64,000 nt of DNA. Origin: Paraburkholderia sp041321145. GTDB taxonomy: Bacteria; Pseudomonadota; Gammaproteobacteria; Burkholderiales; Burkholderiaceae. Below the pieces are notes generated by a model, which did not search any database, had not been told where the DNA came from, and was given only the letters and a program-made list of their open reading frames with translations. Shown piece after piece: positions 26,172 to 34,481 of the stretch. The translations under genes and the position numbers were made by a program. Positions within the stretch are counted from its first letter, which is position 1. The number at the start of each line of letters is the position of its first letter. The stretch is taken from positions 248,001 to 312,000 of the forward strand of contig NZ_JBGGWA010000001.1 in the NCBI RefSeq assembly GCF_041321145.1, given 5' to 3'.

Positions 26172-26777
26172 ATGAAACGTTATTTGTCTGCTTTTTTGGC
26201 TGCGGCTGTGGTGTCTACGGCGGCATATGCGCAGAGCGCGCCTGATGCGGTGGTAAAGAGTGCCGTCGAGGGCACGGTTGCCGCGATGAAGGCCGACCCG
26301 CAAGCGCGCGGCGGCGATATGGCGAAGATTACCGAGCTGGTTCAAACGCGATTTGTGCCGGCCACGGATTTTCAGCGAACCACGCGGATCGCGGTGGGCA
26401 AGGCATGGAGCACGGCGACGCCTGAGCAGCAGAAGCAGCTATACGAGCAGTTCACGCTGCTGCTGGTGCGTACTTATGCTTCGTCGCTTTCGCAACTGCG
26501 GGATCAGGATGTGAAATTCAAGTTTTTACCGGCTAACGTGTCTGCCGGTGCCAAGGATGTAGTCGTGCAGTCGCATGTGATCAGTCATGGCGGCGACGAT
26601 GCCATCGATTACCGGCTGACCAAAGGGGCCTCCGGCTGGAAGATTTACGACATCAACATGATGGGCGCCTGGCTGATTCAGGTTTATCAGACGCAGTTTT
26701 CCGATCAGCTTTCCAAAGGCGGAGTCGACGGGCTGATCAAGTTTTTGACCGCCCACAATGCGCGGAGCGCCGGGTAA
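26172..26777 (+). CDS. hpnM: HpnM, MlaC/Ttg2D-family periplasmic lipid-binding protein
   Basis: A 201-aa periplasmic protein. The signal peptide is MKRYLSAFLAAAVVSTAAYA with cleavage after about residue 20. The mature domain has the MlaC pattern RFVPATDFQRTTRIAVGKAW, a FTLLLVRTYASSL helix and GWKIYDINMMGAWLIQVYQTQF. MlaC-type proteins shuttle lipids across the periplasm. The divergent hpnN-mlaA operon next door gives a full inner-membrane/periplasm/outer-membrane set. It converges with hpnH, with a shared terminator between. Confidence 0.93.
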   Translation: MKRYLSAFLAAAVVSTAAYAQSAPDAVVKSAVEGTVAAMKADPQARGGDMAKITELVQTRFVPATDFQRTTRIAVGKAWSTATPEQQKQLYEQFTLLLVRTYASSLSQLRDQDVKFKFLPANVSAGAKDVVVQSHVISHGGDDAIDYRLTKGASGWKIYDINMMGAWLIQVYQTQFSDQLSKGGVDGLIKFLTAHNARSAG

Positions 26778-26781
26778 CAAA

Positions 26782-26813
26782 AAAGCGCGGTAGCAACAAA
26801 GCTACCGCGCTTT
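26782..26813. terminator. Bidirectional terminator between hpnM and hpnH
   Basis: AAAGCGCGGTAGC and GCTACCGCGCTTT form a perfect 13-bp stem around AACAAA, with A- and T-runs that suit both directions. Confidence 0.88.
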
Positions 26814-26863
26814 CGAACGCTGCCCAGCTTGGGGCGGTGCAACACCGCCCCCGTGTCACACGC

Positions 26864-28036
26864 TCAGTGCGCAGACGCAGACGCAGCCGCAGCCGCAGCC
26901 GTCTGCACCTTCTTGCCCGTCCCGGCGCGCCCGATCTCTTCAAGCTTGATCTCGACGTGTCGCGAGAAGACATACTCAGCGGGACGCTGCTTATCCAAAG
27001 GAATGTCTTTCGTGAAGGCACCCGACGTCTTCGGGCCGCGCAGGCTGACCTTCAAAGCCTTCAACGGATGCGCAACCGTATCCATCACGGCAGTGGCTTC
27101 AAAGCCGCAGTGCACCATGCAGTCCGCGCACTTCTCATAGTTACCCGTGCCGTAGTTGTCCCAGTCCGTGGTTTCCATCAGTTCCTTGAAGGTCTTCACG
27201 TAGCCTTCGCCGACGAGGTAGCACGGCTTTTGCCAGCCGAACACCGTACGCGCCGGGTTGCCCCAAGGCGTGCACTCGTACGTCTGATTGCCGGCCAGGA
27301 AGTCGAGGAACATCGCCGACTGGCTGAACGACCAGTTCTTGCCATTGTTGCCGCGCTTGAAAATCTCGCGGAACAGATGCTTGGTCTTGTCGCGGTTCAG
27401 GAAGTGCTGCTGATCCGGCGCGCGTTCATATGCATAACCCGGCGAGACGGTGATACCGTCCACGCCCATCGGGCCGAGCGTATCGAAGAATGCAGCAACC
27501 CGTTCCGGCACCGCGTCGTTGAACAACGTGCAGTTGATGTTCACGCGGAAGCCACGGCGCTTCGCTTCCTTGATCGCGGCGACAGCCTTGACGTAGACGC
27601 CTTCCTGCGACACCGAGTGGTCGTGCGCCTGCTCGTCGCCGTCCAGGTGAACCGACCAGACGAAGTAAGGATTCGGCTCGTAATCGTCCATCTTCTTTTC
27701 CATCAGCAACGCATTCGTACACAGGTACACGAACTTCTTGCGCGCGATGATGCCCTTCACGATCTGTGGCATTTCCTTGTGCAGCAGCGGCTCGCCGCCT
27801 GCAATCGAAACGACCGGTGCGCCGCATTCGTCGACTGCGCCAAGGCATTCTTCGAGCGACAGACGCTGATTCAGGATCGGATCCGGATAATCGATCTTGC
27901 CGCAGCCATTGCAGGCAAGATTGCAGCGGAACAGCGGCTCCAGCATCAAGGCGAGCGGGTAGCGTTTGTTGCGCGAAAGGTGCTGACGCATGATGTATGC
28001 ACCGACCCGGACTTTCTGTAGCAGCGGAATAGACAA
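26864..28036 (-). CDS. hpnH: Adenosylhopane synthase HpnH (radical SAM)
   Basis: A 390-aa radical SAM enzyme with the CxxxCxxC cluster motif at C38, C42 and C45 and a C-terminal SPASM-like cysteine region (EKCADCMVHCG). HpnH adds a 5'-deoxyadenosyl group to diploptene to give adenosylhopane, the first step to C35 hopanoids. The start is a TTG at 28036 with a strong AAGGAGG ribosome site six bases ahead. It lies 10 bp after ispH in the same operon. The last 15 residues are an Ala-rich tail. Confidence 0.95.
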   Translation of the reverse strand: MSIPLLQKVRVGAYIMRQHLSRNKRYPLALMLEPLFRCNLACNGCGKIDYPDPILNQRLSLEECLGAVDECGAPVVSIAGGEPLLHKEMPQIVKGIIARKKFVYLCTNALLMEKKMDDYEPNPYFVWSVHLDGDEQAHDHSVSQEGVYVKAVAAIKEAKRRGFRVNINCTLFNDAVPERVAAFFDTLGPMGVDGITVSPGYAYERAPDQQHFLNRDKTKHLFREIFKRGNNGKNWSFSQSAMFLDFLAGNQTYECTPWGNPARTVFGWQKPCYLVGEGYVKTFKELMETTDWDNYGTGNYEKCADCMVHCGFEATAVMDTVAHPLKALKVSLRGPKTSGAFTKDIPLDKQRPAEYVFSRHVEIKLEEIGRAGTGKKVQTAAAAAASASAH

Positions 28037-28046
28037 GACGTCCTCC

Positions 28047-28991
28047 TTAAACTTCGCGTGCAGCGAGTGGTTGCATCAGTTTCGATGGCAACTTGAATTC
28101 GACTTTCTCTTCACGGCCCGCCATCGTCGTGACATCGACGGGCCCCAATGCGCGCAGCGCATCGATTACGTTCTCGACCATCTCTTCCGGTGCCGAAGCA
28201 CCCGCCGTGATGCCGACAGTCTGCACATTCGCAAACCACTCCGGCTTCACTTCCGAACCGTCGGCGACGAGATAGCTCGCCACGCCGCTTTCGCTGCCGA
28301 TCTCGCGCAGCCGGTTCGAGTTCGAACTGTTGGTTGCGCCCACCACCAGCAACACGTCGACCTCGTTGCTCAGTTCACGCACCGCCGCCTGGCGGTTTTG
28401 CGTGGCATAGCAGATGTCGCGCGTGTCAGGCCCGACGATGTCGGTGAAGCGACGCAGCAAGGCATTGATAATGCCACGTGTGTCGTCGACCGACAGCGTG
28501 GTCTGCGTTACATACGCGAGCGGCGTATCGGGCGGCAGGTCCAGATGCGCGACTTCCGCCTCGCTCTGCACCAGCACCACCTTGCCGGGAATCTGGCCGA
28601 TCGTGCCTTCCACTTCCGGATGTCCGGCGTGGCCGATCAGAATCAGCGTGCGGCCCGCGCTCACATATTGGCGCCCTTGCACATGAACTTTGGTCACGAG
28701 CGGGCAGGTCGCGTCGAGCACGTCGAGGCCGCGTTGTTCCGCGTCGCGCTCGACTGTCTGAGCGACACCGTGCGCGCTGAAAATCGCCACGGCGCCTTGC
28801 GGCACCTCGTCAAGTTCTTCGACAAAGCGCGCGCCTTTCTGGCGCAGGTTATCTACCACATGGCGATTGTGAACAATCTCGTGGCGAACATACACGGGCG
28901 CGCCGTGTTGCTGTAACGCGCGATCGACGATCTCGATCGCACGAACAACCCCCGCGCAAAAGCCGCGGGGCTGAGCAAGGATCACTCGCAT
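28047..28991 (-). CDS. ispH: 4-hydroxy-3-methylbut-2-enyl diphosphate reductase IspH
   Basis: A 314-aa iron-sulfur reductase for the last step of the MEP isoprenoid pathway, yielding IPP and DMAPP. The three cluster cysteines are visible at C12 (PRGFCAGV), near 96 (CPLVTKVH) and near 197 (CYATQNRQ). It starts at MRVILAQ (28991); a longer in-frame extension is not used. Its place upstream of hpnH suggests that isoprenoid supply is co-expressed with hopanoid synthesis. It may be a second copy beside a housekeeping ispH elsewhere, which cannot be checked here. Confidence 0.95.
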   Translation of the reverse strand: MRVILAQPRGFCAGVVRAIEIVDRALQQHGAPVYVRHEIVHNRHVVDNLRQKGARFVEELDEVPQGAVAIFSAHGVAQTVERDAEQRGLDVLDATCPLVTKVHVQGRQYVSAGRTLILIGHAGHPEVEGTIGQIPGKVVLVQSEAEVAHLDLPPDTPLAYVTQTTLSVDDTRGIINALLRRFTDIVGPDTRDICYATQNRQAAVRELSNEVDVLLVVGATNSSNSNRLREIGSESGVASYLVADGSEVKPEWFANVQTVGITAGASAPEEMVENVIDALRALGPVDVTTMAGREEKVEFKLPSKLMQPLAAREV

Positions 28992-29373
28992 AAGTTGGCG
29001 AACTCCGACTGACGCGGATTTCGACGAAGCCGGTAAATATGACTTTATCGCCGCGACCATCTATCTAGTTGATGTCTTGAGCCCCGGCGACGCGCCGGTA
29101 CAGCAAAACCAAACGCGCATTCTAACGCTATCAGGCCGGCTTTGCTCTGGCGCGCCCGCCCAGGTGCTGGGCCGGTGTCGCGGCCGTGGGGCCGCCACCC
29201 GGCATCCCCTTCATGACGCATGCGGCAATGATTACACGCTGCACCGGTTTGGCGGAACCCTTAAACTACGTGGTCTTGCGGCGTACGTTTGCGCCCGCTT
29301 TACAGAAAGGTTTCGAGGCTCGCTGGTGCGCGGTGCGCCGCTCGCGTGCGCGTTCAATCGAGGGTCATGCTGA
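28992..29373. other. Divergent promoter region ispH/hpnB, no gene seen
   Basis: About 380 bp between divergent ispH and hpnB. Reading frames here are short and atypical. I see no clear operator. hpnB has a weak GAGGG nine bases before its ATG. Confidence 0.4.
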
Positions 29374-30546
29374 ATGGCGGTAGTCCTGTTTCTTCTTTCG
29401 TGTCTTTCCCTGCTGATCTGGTGCGTGTTGCTGTTCGCTCGCGGCGGGTTCTGGCGGGCGCGTCCCGCTGCGCCGCTCACCCTCGAAGCGCGTGAAGCGT
29501 GGCCGGCGGTCGCCGCCGTGGTGCCGGCCCGTAATGAAGTCGACGTGATTGCCGAGGCGGTCACCACGCTGCTTCAGCAGCGCTATGAAGGCGAATTCCA
29601 CGTGATCGTCGTCGACGACCACAGCACCGACGGTACCGCCGACGCCGCTCGCGCGGCCGCGTTGCAGCTGCAGTGCCCGGATCGCCTGACCGTGCTGAGC
29701 GCGAAGCCGCTGCCGCCCGGTTGGTCGGGCAAGGTGTGGGCGCAATCGCAAGGCATCGAGGCGGTGCGCACGCTCGGCTTGCCTGCCGATTTTCTGCTGC
29801 TCACCGATGCGGACATCGGCCATCCCGCTGATGCCGTCGCGCAACTCGTCGCCCGGGCGGAGGCGGAAAAGCGCGACCTCGTCTCGCTGATGGTGCGCCT
29901 GCGCTGCGATTCGTTCTGGGAAAAGGCGCTGATCCCGGCCTTCGTGTTCTTCTTCGCCAAGCTGTATCCGTTCGCATGGGTGAACAACCCGCGCAATCGC
30001 ACCGCGGCGGCGGCGGGCGGCTGCATGCTGGTGCGGCGCAGCGCGCTCGAGGAAGCGGGCGGCATCGAGTCGATTCGCGCCGAGCTGATCGACGATTGCA
30101 GCCTCGCCGCGCGTATCAAGCATCGCGGCACGGGGCGTCATCCGATCCGTCTGGATGTGGCGGCGCGTAGCGTGTCGCTGCGTCCGTACGATAGCTGGCG
30201 TGAGATCTGGAACATGATTGCGCGCACCGCATTCACCCAGCTGCATTACTCACCCCTGCTGCTGGCGGGCACGCTGGTGGGCATGACGATCATTTACCTG
30301 ATGCCGCCTGTGGCCGCCTTGGTGCTGGGTCCTCTGGGCTGGCCCGCGTGGCTTGCGTGGGCGGCCATGTGCTGTGCTTATGCGCCCATGCTCAGCTACT
30401 ACCGGCGTTCGCCGCTGTGGGCGCCGTTTCTGCCGCTGGTCGCGTTGTTCTACGTCGGTGCGACGTTCGCGTCGGCGGTGCGCTACTGGCGCGGTAAGGG
30501 CGGCCAATGGAAGGCGCGCGTGCAGGCGCCGGTGCAGGAGCGCTAG
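29374..30546 (+). CDS. hpnB: Hopene-associated glycosyltransferase HpnB
   Basis: A 390-aa family-2 glycosyltransferase. It has an N-terminal transmembrane helix (VLFLLSCLSLLIWCVLLF), a GT-A domain with VVPARNE at about 50, VVDDHSTDG at about 88 and a DxD-like LLTDADIG near 150, then an ELIDDCSLA catalytic region. Three or four transmembrane helices form the C-terminus. HpnB is a hopanoid-cluster marker; its exact product is not established. The gene stands alone between hopanoid operons on the other strand. Confidence 0.9.
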   Translation: MAVVLFLLSCLSLLIWCVLLFARGGFWRARPAAPLTLEAREAWPAVAAVVPARNEVDVIAEAVTTLLQQRYEGEFHVIVVDDHSTDGTADAARAAALQLQCPDRLTVLSAKPLPPGWSGKVWAQSQGIEAVRTLGLPADFLLLTDADIGHPADAVAQLVARAEAEKRDLVSLMVRLRCDSFWEKALIPAFVFFFAKLYPFAWVNNPRNRTAAAAGGCMLVRRSALEEAGGIESIRAELIDDCSLAARIKHRGTGRHPIRLDVAARSVSLRPYDSWREIWNMIARTAFTQLHYSPLLLAGTLVGMTIIYLMPPVAALVLGPLGWPAWLAWAAMCCAYAPMLSYYRRSPLWAPFLPLVALFYVGATFASAVRYWRGKGGQWKARVQAPVQER

Positions 30547-30576
30547 CACAGCGGTTGTGAAGCATTTGTCAGATGA

Positions 30577-30609
30577 AAAAAACGGCGCTCACCCGGGCGC
30601 CGTTTTTTT
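30577..30609. terminator. Bidirectional terminator after hpnB
   Basis: AAAAAACGGCGC and GCGCCGTTTTTT form a perfect 12-bp stem with an 8-base loop, flanked by A- and T-runs. It serves hpnB and the converging gene at 30612. Confidence 0.92.
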
Positions 30610-30611
30610 CG

Positions 30612-31181
30612 TCACCCCTTGGTGAGCAGCATGTACAGCTGAATCACCATGTCGGGCGAGAAGGTGAACGGCACCCAACCGTGGCCGGTATGGCGCATGA
30701 CCAGCAGACGGTCGCCATTCGACTGTTTCTGCACGGCCATGACGGGATTCTTGGTCGACACGAAGCGCCAGCCAGGTGGGATGCCCGGGGGCGGCTCCGG
30801 CGTCATGGAGGCGCGCGCGTTCGACAATTCCTCGATCAGTTGCCCGATTTGCTCAGCACGCAGCGCGACCATCTGGCCGCCGATCGTCATCGTGATCTCG
30901 TTCCGCGCGGGGCGGTTGATTTCGAGCGTGGGTTGGATGCGAACTGCTGGTTCTTCGGCAGGCGTCGATGCCTGGTCCGCTGCGGCTGCCGCCTCTGCTT
31001 CCGTTGCAACCGCTTCGCCTTCGGCTTTGGATTCGCACGTGACGACGTGATCCACCGGCGCTTCCTGCGCGGCGGCTTGTGCGGATGTTTCGGGGATGTT
31101 TTCGGCCTGCGGGGCCACGACAGCCTGGATGAGCTGATCGACGCCCACTTCCAGCGCGCCGAGCTGTTCGTGAAGGTTCAT
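30612..31181 (-). CDS. Hypothetical protein (189 aa) in the hopanoid region
   Basis: A soluble 189-aa protein that I do not recognise. The first 60 residues are helical (MNLHEQLGALEVGVDQLIQA), and an Ala/Glu-rich linker reaches about 95. A folded-looking C-terminal domain follows (ITMTIGGQMVALRAEQIGQL, GWRFVSTKNPVMAVQKQ, GWVPFTFSPDMVIQLYMLL). The start is set at MNLHEQ because residues encoded upstream of it are basic and unlike a protein start. It lies downstream of hpnA on the same strand with a 140-bp gap. Confidence 0.7.
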   Translation of the reverse strand: MNLHEQLGALEVGVDQLIQAVVAPQAENIPETSAQAAAQEAPVDHVVTCESKAEGEAVATEAEAAAAADQASTPAEEPAVRIQPTLEINRPARNEITMTIGGQMVALRAEQIGQLIEELSNARASMTPEPPPGIPPGWRFVSTKNPVMAVQKQSNGDRLLVMRHTGHGWVPFTFSPDMVIQLYMLLTKG

Positions 31182-31321
31182 GCGAGGTTTCTCTGGTAAG
31201 ACCCACGATTTTACCTGCTGCGCGTAGGCTTTTACCTGCCGCAAACCAAGTGACGTTGTAACAAAGTGCGTGCAGGCCACGCCGGATCGCCAGCGCGGGC
31301 CGGCCTGACTCCATGCACGCT

Positions 31322-32332
31322 TCAGGGCTTTAAATACCCGGCTTGCCTGAACCATTCGATCGCATCGCTCAGGCCCTCGCGATACGGCCGCGCGCGATAG
31401 CCGAGCTCGCGTTCTGCCTTCGCCGACGTGAAATACATCTTGTTCTTCGACATTTTCAAGCCGTCGACGGTGACGAAGGGTTCGCGCTTCGTGAACCTGG
31501 CGACCGCTTCGGCGCCCATGGCGAGCGGATAAAGCGGCCAGCGCGGCAGACTCAGCGTCGGCGCCTTGCGGCCGGTCAGCGCCGCGATATCCGCGAGCAT
31601 TTGTTGCAGCGGCAGATTTTCGCCGCCGAGAATGTAGCGCTCGCCGATCTTGCCTCGTTCGAGCGCCAGAAAATGGCCGGCGGCGACGTCGTCCACGTGC
31701 ACGAGGTTCAGCCCCGTATCGACGAACGCCGGAATCTTGCCGAGCGCCGCTTCGACGATGATGCGCCCGGTCGGCGTCGGCTTGACGTCGCGCGGACCGA
31801 TCGGTGTGGACGGATTGACGATCACCGCGGGCAGGCCGTCCTCGGCGATCATCCGCTCAACCGCACGCTCGGCCAGCACCTTGCTGCGCTTGTACACGCC
31901 GATCGCCTGGTCGGCCTTGAGCGGCGAGGTTTCATCCGCGGATTGGCCGGAACGGGTGACTTTCAGCGTCGCCACGCTGCTCGTGTAGACAATACGTTCG
32001 ACCCCTTCCTTCAGCGCCGCGCGCATGGTCGCCTCGGTGCCTTCGAGATTCGAGCGCTCGATTTCGCTCGGGTCCGGCGCCCACAGGCGATAGTCGGCGG
32101 CCACGTGCAGCAGATAGCGCACGCCGCGCAGCGCGTTGCGCATCGACGCTTCGTCGCGCATGTCGCCGACGACGATTTCCGCATCCAGCGACTCGACGTT
32201 TTTGCGCGAACTGGTGGCGCGCACCAGCACGCGCACCTTGAAACCCTTCTGTTGCGCGATGCGCGCCACCGACGAGCCGACGAAGCCGGAAGCGCCGGTC
32301 ACGAGCACGAGATCGCGATTCTGTTCGGTCAT
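31322..32332 (-). CDS. hpnA: HpnA, hopanoid-associated NAD-dependent epimerase/dehydratase-like protein
   Basis: A 336-aa extended short-chain dehydrogenase. The NAD(P)-binding loop is GASGFVGSSVA near residue 14. The catalytic Ser/Tyr/Lys set is visible as YTSSVATLK and YKRSKVLAE, followed by VIVNPSTPIGP. This matches the dihydroflavonol-4-reductase-like HpnA family. Proposed roles include side-chain modification of hopanoids, without proof. It is the rightmost hopanoid gene. Confidence 0.9.
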   Translation of the reverse strand: MTEQNRDLVLVTGASGFVGSSVARIAQQKGFKVRVLVRATSSRKNVESLDAEIVVGDMRDEASMRNALRGVRYLLHVAADYRLWAPDPSEIERSNLEGTEATMRAALKEGVERIVYTSSVATLKVTRSGQSADETSPLKADQAIGVYKRSKVLAERAVERMIAEDGLPAVIVNPSTPIGPRDVKPTPTGRIIVEAALGKIPAFVDTGLNLVHVDDVAAGHFLALERGKIGERYILGGENLPLQQMLADIAALTGRKAPTLSLPRWPLYPLAMGAEAVARFTKREPFVTVDGLKMSKNKMYFTSAKAERELGYRARPYREGLSDAIEWFRQAGYLKP

Positions 32333-32534
32333 TCTCTTTCATTCCCTGCGTGACAGTCGACGGATTGTACGTGTCGCGCGCGCCGTGTGTCGCGGTGGGC
32401 GGCTTAAGCGTGCAGAGCGTGAACTAGGCGCGGCCGAGCAATCTCGCGGCGACGCGATTAGAATGCCGGCTTGAAAGATTTGCGTTGCATGGATCGACGC
32501 GCACGCGTGCATGATCGACAGAGGAGAGGACGGC

Positions 32535-32828
32535 ATGGCCCCGGATCTGGATCAACGGATCGAAACGTATTACGTGCGAGTGCGCGGCACCGTGCAGGGC
32601 GTCGGCTTTCGCCACGCGACGGTGCGGCAGGCGCACGCGCTCGGTATCAAAGGATGGGTGGCGAATCTCGACGACGGTTCTGTAGAAGCGATGTTGCAGG
32701 GTTCGGCCAATCAGGTCGATCGGATGCTGTCGTGGCTGCGTCATGGGCCGCCGGCGGCGCGTGTGACCGAGGTGGCCGGCGAGGAGCGCGCAACCGGAAA
32801 ACGTTACGAGCGTTTCGAGCAGCACTGA
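32535..32828 (+). CDS. acyP: Acylphosphatase
   Basis: A 97-aa acylphosphatase that hydrolyses acyl phosphates. The signature VRVRGTVQGVGFRHATVRQA includes the catalytic Arg in GFRHAT, and an Asn follows in GWVANLDDGSVEAMLQG. The ATG at 32535 is used because GGAGAGGA lies just ahead. A terminator follows at 32851. Confidence 0.95.
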   Translation: MAPDLDQRIETYYVRVRGTVQGVGFRHATVRQAHALGIKGWVANLDDGSVEAMLQGSANQVDRMLSWLRHGPPAARVTEVAGEERATGKRYERFEQH

Positions 32829-32850
32829 GCGAATGGACCCGGCGCAAAAA

Positions 32851-32887
32851 AAGGCGACGCGCCATCACATCGATAGCGCGTCGCCTT
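32851..32887. terminator. Bidirectional terminator between acyP and egtD
   Basis: AAGGCGACGCGC and GCGCGTCGCCTT form a perfect 12-bp stem, preceded by an A-run that gives a U-run for the leftward egtD transcript. Confidence 0.85.
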
Positions 32888-32939
32888 GCCGTTTGTGGGT
32901 CTTTGCGTGTCCGGCTCGCGGCCTCGTAGCACTTGGCGC

Positions 32940-33920
32940 TTATCGCGCCACCAGCAAGCTCTCCGCAAAGCCCCATTCATCTTCGATCCATTGATGGCTG
33001 CACACGAAGCCCGCATCGTCGGCGATCGCGGGCATCTCGTCCGCACGATATTTGTGGCTGCTCTCGGTCCAGATCGTTTCGCCCGCTTTGAGCGAGACCG
33101 TCAATTGCGCGGCGCCCACGTGCGCGGTGATATCGCGCCTGGCGCGCAGATGCATCTCGATGCTGCGCGCGTCCGGATTGAAGCGCGCGACGTGTTCGAA
33201 CGCATCGAGCGGAAAGTCGCCGTCGAGCTCGCGATTGATGCGCGCCAGCAAATTCAGATTGAACGATGCGGTTACGCCGATCGAATCGTCGTAGGCGGCC
33301 ACGAGTACCGGCGTCGGCTTGAGCAGATCCGTGCCGAGCAGCAACGCGTCGCCGGGCGCGATCATGTTGCGGATATCGCGTAGAAAACGCGTTGCCGCGA
33401 GTCTGCCGAAATTACCGATCGTACTGCCAAGAAACAGCACGAGTAACCGTTCGTCCGCCGCGCGGTTCTTACTCACTTCGGCGAGGCCGGCCAGGTAATC
33501 GCGTTCATACCCGACAATCGAAATCCGCTCGATGTCGCCGAGTTCGCGCCTGCACAACTGCAATGCGCTGCGCGAAATTTCAATCGGGCAGTAAGAAGTG
33601 GGGCGCTTTTTACACAGCGCTTCCAGAATGCGCCGCGTTTTACGGCCGCTGCCGCTGCCAAGTTCGGCGACGGTCACGTCGTGCGGCAAGTGCGCGACGA
33701 TGTCCGCTGCGTGCTTCGCGAGCAGCCGCTCCTCGGCGCGCGTCACGCCGTATTCGGGCAGTACGGTGATCACTTCGAACAGCGCGGAGCCTACTTCGTC
33801 ATACAGATACTTCGACGGCAGCTCTTTCTGCGGCGCGTGCATGAGGCCGGCGCGGACGTCGGCGGCGAAGGCGGCGCGCAGCTCAGGTGCTGCTTCGTGC
33901 GAGAGGGCTGGCTGGGTCAT
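32940..33920 (-). CDS. egtD: L-histidine N(alpha)-methyltransferase, EgtD-like
   Basis: A 326-aa SAM-dependent methyltransferase of the EgtD/DUF2260 family. An N-terminal PKELPSKYLYDEVGSALFE segment, motif I ELGSGSGRKTRRILEAL near residue 85, FLGSTIGNF near 150 and a C-terminal SHKYR...W..D.WGF pattern are typical. EgtD makes hercynine in ergothioneine synthesis, normally with EgtB. No egtB lies next to it here. The start at MTQPAL (33920) is preferred; an extension to 34082 looks non-coding. Confidence 0.87.
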   Translation of the reverse strand: MTQPALSHEAAPELRAAFAADVRAGLMHAPQKELPSKYLYDEVGSALFEVITVLPEYGVTRAEERLLAKHAADIVAHLPHDVTVAELGSGSGRKTRRILEALCKKRPTSYCPIEISRSALQLCRRELGDIERISIVGYERDYLAGLAEVSKNRAADERLLVLFLGSTIGNFGRLAATRFLRDIRNMIAPGDALLLGTDLLKPTPVLVAAYDDSIGVTASFNLNLLARINRELDGDFPLDAFEHVARFNPDARSIEMHLRARRDITAHVGAAQLTVSLKAGETIWTESSHKYRADEMPAIADDAGFVCSHQWIEDEWGFAESLLVAR

Positions 33921-34481
33921 GCTGGCTCCAGGAGTCACATTCGATGAGCGGGATTGCTGGCCGGGCGGCGGCATGCGCGGTGAAACGAGGGTGACGCATG
34001 CCGTGGGAAAGAAGGGCTGGCTCGGTCCGCGTGGACTGCCTTTGCCGGCCCGGCGCACTGATGTTGCAAATGACAATTGCAAATGATGACGGCAACGGAT
34101 GTCTTTTCAGATGACGTTGCAAACGGTGTCGCTGGACTTTGTAGCAAGATTCGCGCTTGAGCGACCGCACGGAAGGTTGCCGACGTTGCAGCGCCGGATT
34201 TGCCCGTGCGCATGAAGTTATGTTCTAGTGCATCGCCGCGCGATGCGCACGGAATAAATTGCTGCTTGCGGCAAGGTATGTTCGGGCACGTTGGCGGAGA
34301 ACCCGTCTAGAATGCCCGCTTGCGTCACATATCGAAGATAAAAATGCAGCGCTTAATCCGTACTGCCTGCTTGTGAGACACCACTTCTAATGACAACAAC
34401 TCAGGCCGCGCAGCCGCATGCCGCGCGGCACACCCCTGTATTTGCATTGCACGTCGAAACGCTCACGTAACGGACCGGGCA
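33921..34481. other. Gene-free divergent region egtD/rarD with short direct repeats
   Basis: About 560 bp. TTGCAAATGA occurs at 34064-34073 and again at 34077-34086 (13-bp period), with a third TTGCAAA near 34116. These could be an operator, but there is no further support. Nothing else is recognisable. Confidence 0.45.
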
